64,000 bases of DNA, taken from assembly GCF_900142075.1 (NCBI RefSeq), contig NZ_FQZO01000001.1:865586-929585 (forward strand), given 5' to 3'. Both the position numbers and the translations under genes were made by a program. Source of the DNA: Clostridium amylolyticum. Lineage in GTDB: Bacteria > Bacillota > Clostridia > Clostridiales > Clostridiaceae. The notes beneath the pieces were generated by a model, which saw nothing but the letters and a program-made list of their open reading frames with translations, ran no database searches and was not told the origin of the DNA. This document shows, in pieces, positions 50,816 through 59,349 of this stretch. Each line of letters begins with the position of its first letter. Positions within the stretch are counted from its first letter, which is position 1.

Positions 50816-53080
50816 TTAAATTTCCACTGCTAGTGCATAAGCACTTCTTACAGCATCAATTACTTTTGCTGGTTTAAAGGAATCTCCGATGCAGTAGATT
50901 TCTTGTGCAACATGATTTTTAAGAGCTTTATAATATAAGTCATTTTCTGATTTAAAGCCTAGAGCAAGTAATACAAAATCAGCATCTATGGCAACCTGCT
51001 TTGTTTCTGTTCCTGATGATTTTGCCAGTGGATTTTCTGTATTCTTAGGAAGTAATGGAGTCCAGCTAATATATGAATCTGGTAAGTGTTTGCTGGTCTT
51101 TTGTGCTGCAATAACCTTACCATCTACAAATTTTTCAACACGACAGCCATTATACAAATTTACCTTATCATTTAATCTTAGATAATTTAATAAATGCCCA
51201 CGATTAGCTGTACATGCCCCATCCATAAAATTATCTGCCATTTCTAATACATCTACTTTTTTATTATTTTCATAGGCTAATTTATATGCGGTTTCAACTC
51301 CTACCACACCACCGCCTATAATTACTATCTTCTCTTTTCCATCTAAAATGGAAGAGTCTATCAGGGCATCTGTAGCCATGGCATAAGGAGTGTTTTTTAA
51401 CCCTTCAAAGGGCGGAACAATGTCCCTGGCACCATTGGCAAACACCACTGCATCAAATTGATCTTTTATGCTCTCTATATTTACTCTTGTATTAAACTTC
51501 TTAATTAAGCCATATTCTTTTTCAGCCTTGTTAAGCTGAGAATTCAAATAAGAAACATAATTCTTAATATCAAATTTAACCATGGGAGCTCCACCAGATA
51601 TAAGCTTGCCACCAATTTTATCCGTTGCTTCAAATAAAGTTACCTTATGCCCCTTCTTAGCGGCATTAATTGCAAAAACACATCCTGCTGGACCGGCACC
51701 TATAACGGCTATAGTTTTAGGTTTTTCTACCTTTAAATCCTTAGAATACTTGTCCTCAAATCCGCATCTTGGATTTACAGCACATTGAATATGTCCTCCT
51801 TCTACAAACTCATTTACGCAACCTTCTTGACAACCAATACAAGGACGGATATCTTCAATTTTATTATTATATAATTTATTTGGCCAATAAGCATCAGCAA
51901 GTAAGGGACGCCCTAGCATTACCATATCAGCCATGCCATCTCTAATTACCTCTTCTGCCAAATCTGGATATCCAAGCTTTCCCACTGCAACAATTACCAC
52001 ATCCTGACCTTTATTGGTTTTAATATTGTTTTTATTAAAATAATCTTTTGCAGCCTTGGATATTAATTTAAAGCAGCCAGCTGGCATTCCTGCAGGTGGA
52101 TGTGGCAGCCACCAGTTATCATAACAGCCAAGATCCACATCAAAACAATCCACCCCTGCCTTCACTAAGGCTTCCATAAATTTTAATGTATCATCAATGG
52201 TTCTTCCATTGATAAATTTGCGCAAGGTAGGCATCTTTTCAATATCCTTGTAGGTTTCGTTTAAAGCAAGGGACAAATCTATCCTATACATAATTGGATA
52301 ATGTGGACCTACCTTTTCTCTTATCCCCTTAACTAAATCCACTCCAAATCTATATGGGTCTGAATATTTTCCCATTTTACGGCGATTAAAGGCTGGATTA
52401 GTCATCTGTTCTAACAAATAACCTTCATGTCCATGTAGATATACCCCATCAATGCCCTGACATTTTGCATCTAAAGCCGCCTGTGCTCCATTTTTAATAA
52501 TAGTGTTCAGTTTTCTATCGGATAGACGTACACATGGAATAGCTGGAATATAAAAATTCTTATTCCAAGATGCTGAAACTGGCAGTTTTTTATCATTTAT
52601 AAGGCACATGGGTGCACCAACCCTGCCAAGGCCAGGTGTCAATTGTATAAATATTTTCGAGTCATAGGCATGAACACTTGTTGCTAAATCTCTCCATCCT
52701 ACCAAGTTGGTTCTTGTTCTATCTATCCTTGGAAAATAAGATAACTTCCCTGGCTCAGTAACCGTTGGATCTACCCCATGAGAAATTGGAATTAATCCTG
52801 TGGTCAAAAGCCCAGTTCCACCTTTTGCACGTTCAGTAAAATATTCAATCATCTTATTATTAGGACGTCCACTTTCTTCACACATCTGTAAATTTCCCAT
52901 GGGTGCCATAACCAATCTATTTTTAACCTTCACACTGTTTATGGTAATTGGAGAAAAAATATTATCAAAAGGATATAATTCCCCAGTGATTTCCCTTGCA
53001 TCTTCTGGATGCTCTATAAACCAATCACCATAGCTGTCAACTAATTTTTGAACAAGACTATCTGTTTTTAAAGTACTCAT
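50816..53080 (-). CDS. Old-Yellow-Enzyme-type NADH:flavin oxidoreductase, large multidomain form
   Basis: A 754-residue enzyme of the 2,4-dienoyl-CoA reductase/enoate reductase group, about 80-100 residues longer than usual. Domains: an extra N-terminal 45 residues, an FMN TIM-barrel (about 46-430; VKNRLVMAPMGN, HGHEGYLLEQMTNP), a 4Fe-4S site CIGCQEGCVN...CAVNPRCG, and an FAD/NAD(P) domain with VIGAGPAGCVFAI and IIGGGVVGVETAYKL. It reduces activated C=C bonds or relays electrons from NADH. TTG 53092 and ATG 53080 are in frame; the ATG has GGGGGT four bases before it. Last gene of the operon. Confidence 0.88.
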   Translation of the reverse strand: MSTLKTDSLVQKLVDSYGDWFIEHPEDAREITGELYPFDNIFSPITINSVKVKNRLVMAPMGNLQMCEESGRPNNKMIEYFTERAKGGTGLLTTGLIPISHGVDPTVTEPGKLSYFPRIDRTRTNLVGWRDLATSVHAYDSKIFIQLTPGLGRVGAPMCLINDKKLPVSASWNKNFYIPAIPCVRLSDRKLNTIIKNGAQAALDAKCQGIDGVYLHGHEGYLLEQMTNPAFNRRKMGKYSDPYRFGVDLVKGIREKVGPHYPIMYRIDLSLALNETYKDIEKMPTLRKFINGRTIDDTLKFMEALVKAGVDCFDVDLGCYDNWWLPHPPAGMPAGCFKLISKAAKDYFNKNNIKTNKGQDVVIVAVGKLGYPDLAEEVIRDGMADMVMLGRPLLADAYWPNKLYNNKIEDIRPCIGCQEGCVNEFVEGGHIQCAVNPRCGFEDKYSKDLKVEKPKTIAVIGAGPAGCVFAINAAKKGHKVTLFEATDKIGGKLISGGAPMVKFDIKNYVSYLNSQLNKAEKEYGLIKKFNTRVNIESIKDQFDAVVFANGARDIVPPFEGLKNTPYAMATDALIDSSILDGKEKIVIIGGGVVGVETAYKLAYENNKKVDVLEMADNFMDGACTANRGHLLNYLRLNDKVNLYNGCRVEKFVDGKVIAAQKTSKHLPDSYISWTPLLPKNTENPLAKSSGTETKQVAIDADFVLLALGFKSENDLYYKALKNHVAQEIYCIGDSFKPAKVIDAVRSAYALAVEI

Positions 53081-53109
53081 ATTTACCCCCAAAAATATAT
53101 TTATTTTTC

Positions 53110-53832
53110 TTACTCTTTCTTAACATTAAAATGGAGCTCTCTCAAAGCCTCAATATCTTCACATATTACCGTCAATGGACAATGTTCACAGTCAACGATA
53201 ACATTTTTCAATATATGATCAAAGGCATTGGTAATAGCATCTACTTCCATGCTCTTTTCCACAAGCTTATGAATGAAGGGATAATCACCCACCAAGAAAA
53301 TCATCCATACATTATTTACACCCTCTATTTTCTTATAATGATTAATAAAGAGATTTCCTATAGTTTCAAAACTTATCCCCTTTTTAACTGCCTTTTTACT
53401 AACACGGACATTTTCCTTATTTTCTATGCTAGATGAAAGAATCATATATCCTTCTGGAACCACTTTGAACCTTTCATACTCTAGCCGCTTTATTCCAATA
53501 TAAGCTTTATTAGGATCTTGAACCTGGTCTACATTCATAAATGTAATTCTTGAAAAATTAGTATTCTCTTTAATTTCCTTTAAATCCTTACCATATAGCA
53601 ATATGCGATCATCATTTATTAATTCATAATTACTGGTTAAACAATTATAAACTGTACAGGGATTAATTCTATCTCCAAGTTCAAAAGCAACTTCTCGTTC
53701 CATTAAAAATTCATTATTCCTAAGACAGTTCCATGTTACATCATTATTAACTTTAAGTTCTCTACCTTCATAATCCTTTAGAATATCTAAGGTTTCCTTA
53801 ATAACATTATCATAAACTTTCATATATCCCAT
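53110..53832 (-). CDS. Protein resembling the central domain of acetyl-CoA synthase (CODH/ACS beta)
   Basis: A 240-residue cytoplasmic protein. By eye the segment EGYMILSSSIENKENVRVSK, continuing SKKAVKKGISFETIGNLF, matches the ACS beta/CdhC region with a pattern like RISK-AFKKGF-L-IGE. The Ni-binding A-cluster cysteines of the ACS C-terminal domain are absent. A C-terminal Cys-x2-Cys-x5-Cys (DCEHCPLTVICED) may hold a metal or cluster. Two starts are possible (ATG 53832, ATG 53823). The assignment is weak, but the presence of a CooC-like gene in the same operon supports a link to Ni/CO-type chemistry. Confidence 0.5.
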   Translation of the reverse strand: MGYMKVYDNVIKETLDILKDYEGRELKVNNDVTWNCLRNNEFLMEREVAFELGDRINPCTVYNCLTSNYELINDDRILLYGKDLKEIKENTNFSRITFMNVDQVQDPNKAYIGIKRLEYERFKVVPEGYMILSSSIENKENVRVSKKAVKKGISFETIGNLFINHYKKIEGVNNVWMIFLVGDYPFIHKLVEKSMEVDAITNAFDHILKNVIVDCEHCPLTVICEDIEALRELHFNVKKE

Positions 53833-53840
53833 CCACGTTT

Positions 53841-53996
53841 TTATATTTTTTCTTCCACTTCTTTTTTATCATGCATCTCTATTAAGCTGTTATATATTTT
53901 TTCTATTAGCTTACCATCACCATTGGTAATATAGGTTACAAAGGTTAATACAAACAATACTGCAAGGATAATCAAAATAATAATCAGTGCTTTCAT
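53841..53996 (-). CDS. Small single-helix membrane protein (51 aa)
   Basis: ATG 53996 with GGAGGAGTG four bases upstream; stop at 53841. N-terminal transmembrane helix (KALIIILIILAVLFVLTFV, residues 2-20) and a charged cytoplasmic tail ending EMHDKKEVEEKI. It fills the gap between the activator gene and the ACS-like gene, with 17 and 8 bases to its neighbours, so it is an operon member. It may anchor a complex or an electron-transfer partner to the membrane; no family recognised. Confidence 0.7.
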   Translation of the reverse strand: MKALIIILIILAVLFVLTFVTYITNGDGKLIEKIYNSLIEMHDKKEVEEKI

Positions 53997-54013
53997 TACA
54001 CTCCTCCATCACT

Positions 54014-54811
54014 TTATAATAAGCTAAGACCTTTTTGTCTTGCATATTCTGCAGCTCCCAAGGCTCCCATAATCTGCGGGTCCACTGGAAGATCCATTAC
54101 TTTTATTCTTAAAACCTTTTCTATAGCCTTTTTTAACCCCTTATTTTTAGCACAGCCACCTGTTAAGGTGATATTATCTTTGGCTCCAGCCTTTTTAGCC
54201 ATAATAAAACATCTCTTAGCCACTGCTTGTTGAATTCCAGCTGCAATTTCCTCTTTTGGTTTTCCCTCCCCCACAAGTGTAATAACTTCTGACTCAGCAA
54301 ACACTGTACATTGAGAAGTAATAGGAATTACATTTTGTGTGGATAATGATATTTCTGAAAACTCATCCAGGGTACATTCAAAAGCTCTTGCCATGGCTTC
54401 AAAAAATCTACCGGTTCCTGCTGCACATTTATCATTCATGGCAAAGGATAATACCGTTCCATCATCATCTATGGCAATTCCCTTAACGTCTTGTCCTCCT
54501 ATATCGATAATGGCTTTTACACTAGGATCAGTTACATATACCCCCATGGCATGACAAGAAATTTCAGAGATATTTTCTTGTGCCTGTGGAACTTTATTCC
54601 TTCCATATCCTGTTCCTATTATATACTCTAAATCCTCAAGTTTATTTACTACCTCTGCTTTAGAAATAACTTCATTCATTGCTAATTCTGCACTTTCAGC
54701 ACTATTAATTTTACTTCTAATAGTTGTACTTGCTACTATTTTTCCATCTTCATCTAGGATTACTGCCTTAGTATAAGTAGATCCTACGTCACATCCGCCA
54801 AAATATTTCAT
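54014..54811 (-). CDS. 2-hydroxyacyl-CoA dehydratase activator, HgdC/BadF family ATPase
   Basis: A 265-residue ASKHA-fold ATPase, the 'archerase' that injects one electron at very low potential into the dehydratase at the cost of ATP. Phosphate loop GCDVGSTYTKAV at the start, DIGGQDVKGIAI in the middle, and the two cysteines that hold the dimer-bridging [4Fe-4S] cluster in MNDKCAAGTGRFFE and ITSQCTVFAESE. GGAGGTT stands three bases before ATG 54811; a TTG at 54823 is in frame but overlaps that site. Both subunit genes lie just upstream. Confidence 0.93.
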   Translation of the reverse strand: MKYFGGCDVGSTYTKAVILDEDGKIVASTTIRSKINSAESAELAMNEVISKAEVVNKLEDLEYIIGTGYGRNKVPQAQENISEISCHAMGVYVTDPSVKAIIDIGGQDVKGIAIDDDGTVLSFAMNDKCAAGTGRFFEAMARAFECTLDEFSEISLSTQNVIPITSQCTVFAESEVITLVGEGKPKEEIAAGIQQAVAKRCFIMAKKAGAKDNITLTGGCAKNKGLKKAIEKVLRIKVMDLPVDPQIMGALGAAEYARQKGLSLL

Positions 54812-54835
54812 GATAACCTCCAATATTTTTATTTA

Positions 54836-56404
54836 TTACCAAGCCAAAGTATCTTCATAGTCCACTAGAGTTGGGTCCAATGGCTTTTCTCTAAACACAT
54901 TAATCATATATTTATTAAAAGCTTCTCTCATTTCTCTTCTAGATACAGTACGCGCGTCCATAAGATCATGAGGAATCCATATCATATGAATACCACGTTC
55001 CCGTGCTTGCTCTTCAAAAAGTCCATGTAGTCCGCCCACATTTTTACAAGATACGTGGTCAAACATTATTACAATATTGGCATTAAATTTTTCACACATC
55101 TTCCAGCACTCATCAAGAGAATTTGCATAGCCGCCATTGGTATGGGACCTCATCATCATCTTTTCATAGCTTTTAGCCATATCTATCATAGCCTGATCTT
55201 TATCCCCTATATGCATAAAGTGATGAGATAACATGCACTCCATGTCGACCATGGTTTTTACCCCCCAGCAATGCTGAGCCCAGTAGGTAAAATTGGTATA
55301 ATAGTGTGCTGGACATGCCCATACAATAGCTCTATACTTTGGTTTATTAGCATCATTTTTTCTGTCTTGCTCATAACCTTTTTTCATCATCTTATCCACC
55401 TTAAGATCTGTTTTTAAGAAAAATGGATCTAAACAGCCGGTGCCCATAAATTCATATTCCCTTTGAAGTGCCAATGCTCCATTACAAACCTGAGGATAAT
55501 CTGTACAGTTCACATCCCATTTATTTAACATACACTGAACTTCCTCATTGTACATTTGGCATCCTTTCCAAAATGAATCCCAGTCCCATTTAACGTTGTA
55601 ATGGGTTTCAATAAACTCAATGCAAACTTGAAGATTTTTCACTGCATAGTCTTGAACCTGCTCCTCTTTAAATCTTTGAGGAGGAGTAATTTGAAAAATA
55701 GGAATATCTTTAAGATATCTGGTCATAAAGGCCACCTGTCCTAAAGAACCATCACAGGGCATAGAACTTGTGATATAGGTTTTACCTACTATGGGATAAT
55801 CATCAGCTACAGCCACACCTGATTCCGTAGCAGGAAATGGACATAAATCCGGCGCTAAACCAAAATGCTCCACCACATCGATATAATATGGATTGGCTGA
55901 TTGATCTATTTCACTAGGCATACCTACCGCAAGCATTGCAATATCCACCCACTTTAGGGTAGGAAATCCAGCCATAATAAATTTAGGTGTCATTTCATCA
56001 AACATAATGGTTTTTTCTCTAAGTTTAGCTGCTTTTTTACTGTTAGGACGGATATGTTTATCTCTCACAATCATGGTGGCCACGCAATCCACAGAGCTAT
56101 GCACTAAAGAAAAAAATTGTTCATGGGCATATCTAAGTTCCTTTCCTCTTAAACCTAGGGTATGCTTATCTATCATATTAGAAGCTGTTAAAAAAGAAAC
56201 CATCCACCTATATCTCTTAAGGGCTTTTATCATTAATATTGGATGTGCACCTAGACGCACTGTCATATAGCCATATAACTTAAGCCAACGTCCGTAATCA
56301 TACATAGTATCCTTAAAACCTTTCCATTCACGCTTTCTAAAGGTTCTACTATCTTTGTTATAAAATCTTCCTAAACCTTTTACTTCTTTAATTTCACTTT
56401 CCAT
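54836..56404 (-). CDS. 2-hydroxyacyl-CoA dehydratase/benzoyl-CoA reductase-like subunit (large, divergent)
   Basis: A 522-residue protein of the HgdA/HgdB/BcrB superfamily but longer than the usual 380-440 residues, with an extra N-terminal segment of about 100 residues. Cysteine-bearing segments of the fold are recognisable: SSMPCDGSLGQ, FMGTGCLDPF, IVWACPAHYY and DHVSCKNVGGLHG. One or more should ligate the [4Fe-4S] or double-cubane cluster. It directly follows the other subunit gene (one base between) and is followed by the activator. Substrate cannot be read; divergence from Hgd/Lcd/Had enzymes is clear. Confidence 0.8.
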   Translation of the reverse strand: MESEIKEVKGLGRFYNKDSRTFRKREWKGFKDTMYDYGRWLKLYGYMTVRLGAHPILMIKALKRYRWMVSFLTASNMIDKHTLGLRGKELRYAHEQFFSLVHSSVDCVATMIVRDKHIRPNSKKAAKLREKTIMFDEMTPKFIMAGFPTLKWVDIAMLAVGMPSEIDQSANPYYIDVVEHFGLAPDLCPFPATESGVAVADDYPIVGKTYITSSMPCDGSLGQVAFMTRYLKDIPIFQITPPQRFKEEQVQDYAVKNLQVCIEFIETHYNVKWDWDSFWKGCQMYNEEVQCMLNKWDVNCTDYPQVCNGALALQREYEFMGTGCLDPFFLKTDLKVDKMMKKGYEQDRKNDANKPKYRAIVWACPAHYYTNFTYWAQHCWGVKTMVDMECMLSHHFMHIGDKDQAMIDMAKSYEKMMMRSHTNGGYANSLDECWKMCEKFNANIVIMFDHVSCKNVGGLHGLFEEQARERGIHMIWIPHDLMDARTVSRREMREAFNKYMINVFREKPLDPTLVDYEDTLAW

Positions 56405-57622
56405 CTATTTCACCTCCCCACTTTCTTGCAATCTTTTAGCCTTAATCTTTTTAATCTCTAAACTTTCTACAAAAGCTTGTACTCTAGTTCTTAATTGGCC
56501 GCTTCCTATACTTCTATAAGGTCTATCTATGGATAAAACCTGAACTCCGTATTCTTCTGGCATAATATGACTTGCCAGGGTTCTTTCATAGGACCAATAA
56601 GTACAGAACTTCATTTGCTCATAGATGGCTCCATCTGCATGGAAATGCTCTACAAGTTCTTTTACATGATCTTTCCTATACTGCATCTTGTGTTCTGAAC
56701 AATGCCTTGGACATTCCGTATCCCGTAAGTTTTTTCTAATAATTTGAGTTAATGCAGGTTCATCTCTGGTTAATTTAATTTCTGATCTTCCAGGTATGGA
56801 ACCGTAACAAAATCTATCTGCCACTACTAAAGCTCCCGCTTCTTCAATTAATTCAATCATATCCGGATCATCAATTTCAGAACCCACCACCACTACTCTA
56901 GCCTTGTATTTATTTTTTGTATCTGGCTGCCTAGTCTTAAGCTCCTCTAGGGTTTCTCTCAAATATGGTAAAATATCTTTTTTAGGACATACATAGGTGC
57001 ATAAAACTATTTTATGGAACTCACTTCCTGTGATAACAGGAATCTTTTCAGTTTTCATTTCCCCCATTTCAGTAATGATCCTGCATACCTCATTAAACTC
57101 CTCCACAGCTTGTCTTATAGCTTCATCTGAAATATCTACACCATAATTTTCATTTAAAGGCTTTAGAATTTTTCTTGTAACTTGTTCCTCCAAGTGAATT
57201 ACGCAATCCTCATCATCTGAATAGGGTAAATCAAGATAACATTTTACAAACTTATCATTGTCTGTACCGCATGTACCCAGTATCTCCATGTTTTCCATGC
57301 AGCGATTCATAGGTTCACACACATCTACTCCTAATAACCCATCTAGAAACTTATAGTTGCCTTCAATGGACCTTTCTAAAAGGGCACGGGAATATTCACA
57401 TGCGCTATTTGCCATATAATACGTGGCAATTTCTGTTGACCCCATGTTAGGTGCTCTTAATCTTACTGAAAAGCAGCTTCCAAGATTCATAAGTACTTCA
57501 GGCACGTGAAAACAGGTATATCCAATGGGGTGTCTTCCTTCACTTTTTGCTTTTCTTACTAAATCATTATTAGCATCTTGCAGGAGACTTTCAAAGAAAA
57601 TCATATGCTTTAAATCCTTCAT
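56405..57622 (-). CDS. 2-hydroxyacyl-CoA dehydratase-like subunit
   Basis: A 405-residue protein with the HgdB-type layout: substrate/cluster region FHVPEVLMNLGSCFSVRL, the Cys-bearing GLLGVDVCEPMNRCMENM, and MKFCTYWSYERTLA near residue 345, with IDRPYRSIGSGQLRTRVQAFVESL at the C-terminus, as in the HgdB D-component family (tail helix in the dimer interface). Three conserved cysteines fit one [4Fe-4S] per subunit. GGGGGATACAGCT precedes the ATG. Partner of the 522-residue subunit. Confidence 0.87.
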   Translation of the reverse strand: MKDLKHMIFFESLLQDANNDLVRKAKSEGRHPIGYTCFHVPEVLMNLGSCFSVRLRAPNMGSTEIATYYMANSACEYSRALLERSIEGNYKFLDGLLGVDVCEPMNRCMENMEILGTCGTDNDKFVKCYLDLPYSDDEDCVIHLEEQVTRKILKPLNENYGVDISDEAIRQAVEEFNEVCRIITEMGEMKTEKIPVITGSEFHKIVLCTYVCPKKDILPYLRETLEELKTRQPDTKNKYKARVVVVGSEIDDPDMIELIEEAGALVVADRFCYGSIPGRSEIKLTRDEPALTQIIRKNLRDTECPRHCSEHKMQYRKDHVKELVEHFHADGAIYEQMKFCTYWSYERTLASHIMPEEYGVQVLSIDRPYRSIGSGQLRTRVQAFVESLEIKKIKAKRLQESGEVK

Positions 57623-57648
57623 AGCTGTATCCCCCTTTCATTTAATTT

Positions 57649-58407
57649 TTAAATAACATTGAACTTTTCTAGAGCCTTTTCCAGTTCTAAAACCACATCA
57701 GTATCATTAGGTAACTCCATAAAGTTTCTTCCACCAATGTCATAGTGTAAAATATTTTTATCCCTAGGAATAACACCTAAAAGTTCAATTTCTCCTGTGT
57801 TTATTTCATTTATTACAGACATATCTTCAATTCTGTTAAGTAAAACGCCCACCCTGTCAAATTCCACCATTTCTTCAGCTACTTCACGAATGGTCTTTAT
57901 CACTTCTATACCCTTTCTACTTACATCTGATATAAGGAGTAAATGGGTTACTTTTTGCATTACCCTCCTGTTTATTTGTTCTATACCTGCTTCTCCATCG
58001 ATGACAACATAATCAAATTGGCTGCTTATCATTTCAATTACATTTTTAAGATAAGAATTTATTCTGCAATAACACCCCTGAGCTTCAGGCCTGCCAATAG
58101 CTAAAAATGCAAATCCATCCCTTTGAACTATGGCCTCAAATATTTTGTACCTGGATTCGCTTACTAGCTCCATGGCATCTTTTGTGTTTCCATTTTCTAC
58201 AGACTCAATAATTTCACTTCTAATATCATTTAATGTTATTTTAGGTGTTACCCCCAGTGCCGTAGCTAGTCCAATAGCTGGGTCCGCATCAATTGCCAAA
58301 ATCTTTTTATCCGGGTATCTTTCTGTTAATATTTTCACAATTGTGGCCGAAATACTTGTCTTCCCAACGCCGCCTTTACCGGTGAGGGCTATAATGGTTG
58401 GTTCCAT
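57649..58407 (-). CDS. CooC-family ATPase (nickel-insertion type)
   Basis: A 252-residue MinD/ParA-fold ATPase. Deviant Walker A GKGGVGKTSIS at residues 10-20, switch DADPAIGLATALG and IDGEAGIEQINRR. The CooC hallmark, a Cys-x-Cys pair at the dimer interface that binds Ni or Zn, is in EAQGCYCRINSYL. CooC proteins load nickel into CO dehydrogenase. No CODH gene is in the window, so its client is probably an operon product. Frame open to 58488, but ATG 58407 has AGGAGGT nine bases away. First gene of the operon. Confidence 0.88.
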   Translation of the reverse strand: MEPTIIALTGKGGVGKTSISATIVKILTERYPDKKILAIDADPAIGLATALGVTPKITLNDIRSEIIESVENGNTKDAMELVSESRYKIFEAIVQRDGFAFLAIGRPEAQGCYCRINSYLKNVIEMISSQFDYVVIDGEAGIEQINRRVMQKVTHLLLISDVSRKGIEVIKTIREVAEEMVEFDRVGVLLNRIEDMSVINEINTGEIELLGVIPRDKNILHYDIGGRNFMELPNDTDVVLELEKALEKFNVI

Positions 58408-58446
58408 TATGAATCTACCTCCTGTATATTTAATAGAACTAATTTC

Positions 58447-58502
58447 ACCGAATATAATTCGGTTAATTAATTTAATTATAACATACATATTTAGACAGTC
58501 AA
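58447..58502 (-). promoter_or_regulatory. Operon promoter with palindromic operator
   Basis: On the minus strand: TTGACT (58502-58497), 16-base spacer, TATAAT (58480-58475). A perfect 17-bp palindrome ACCGAAT-ATA-ATTCGGT (58447-58463) lies just downstream, overlapping the expected start of transcription. It is the natural candidate site for the divergent TetR-type protein. Confidence 0.7.
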
Positions 58503-58686
58503 TATTTTGAATTTATGTTTTAACCTGTTTTAATATCCTTGATGTGGTTTTGTTTATTTTTTATCAATTATCAAAATTTGCAATTTAGATTGCTTATGAT
58601 AATATATTACTGTTAACCTTAAACATGGAAATTTTCAATAATGATATGTTAATCTAAAAATAGATATTACATGATGGAGGTCTACT

Positions 58687-59277
58687 ATGAAAGAACTAAC
58701 ATCTCGACAAAAGCAAGCTATTGAAACTAAATTAAGAATATCTGAAGCTGCTATGAAATTATTAAAAAACACTTCTTATGATTCAATAAAAATAACTGAT
58801 ATATGCAAGGAAGCTAATGTGTCTGTGGGAGCTTTTTATCATTATTTTAAATCAAAAGACATGATGATCAAATATTCTTATAACAGTATTGATTCATTAA
58901 TCATTGAAGATTATAAAAAAAAGAGCTTTGATTCTTATATAGATGCAATTATCGGACTTAATAATTCTGAAGCGACACTAGTACAGTCTTTAGGATATAA
59001 TTTCATTTCAAATAGTTATATACAAATTCTTATGGATGAAAGCCAATATACAATTTCCCCCAATAGGCTTGTTCACTTAAAATTAATCGAGCTTTTAAAA
59101 CTAGCCCTTAATGAAAAAGAAATTATAGATACTGATGTCTATGAGTTATCCGAATTTATTAATAGAACTGCTAGAGGAAATATCTTCGATTGGTGTTTAA
59201 AACGGGGTACGACTAACCTTGTAGATGTTTGGACATCAGATATTGAAAAAATCATGAGTTCTTATAAAAATATTTAA
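58687..59277 (+). CDS. TetR/AcrR-family transcriptional regulator
   Basis: A 196-residue repressor-type protein. N-terminal HTH (about 12-58; ITDICKEANVSVGAFYHYFKSKD) and a variable helical ligand-binding domain. GGAGGT lies six bases before the ATG. Divergent from the CooC-first operon, whose promoter carries a palindrome of TetR-operator size. It probably represses that operon until its substrate appears. No second copy of the palindrome was found in front of its own gene. Confidence 0.9.
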   Translation: MKELTSRQKQAIETKLRISEAAMKLLKNTSYDSIKITDICKEANVSVGAFYHYFKSKDMMIKYSYNSIDSLIIEDYKKKSFDSYIDAIIGLNNSEATLVQSLGYNFISNSYIQILMDESQYTISPNRLVHLKLIELLKLALNEKEIIDTDVYELSEFINRTARGNIFDWCLKRGTTNLVDVWTSDIEKIMSSYKNI

Positions 59278-59299
59278 GCAATAGAACAACTATCTTATG

Positions 59300-59339
59300 A
59301 AAAAAACAGCTTCGCTAGCTTGATGAGAAGCTGTTTTTT
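59300..59339. terminator. Bidirectional terminator after the TetR gene
   Basis: AAAAACAGCTTC pairs with GAAGCTGTTTTT around a loop of about 13 bases. It serves the convergent TetR and cysteine-rich protein genes. Confidence 0.85.
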
Positions 59340-59349
59340 AAGTTAATTA

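Noticed and set aside
58408..58488. N-terminal extension of the CooC-like protein
   Set aside because: The region contains the promoter -10, the palindrome and the ribosome site; the real start is downstream.
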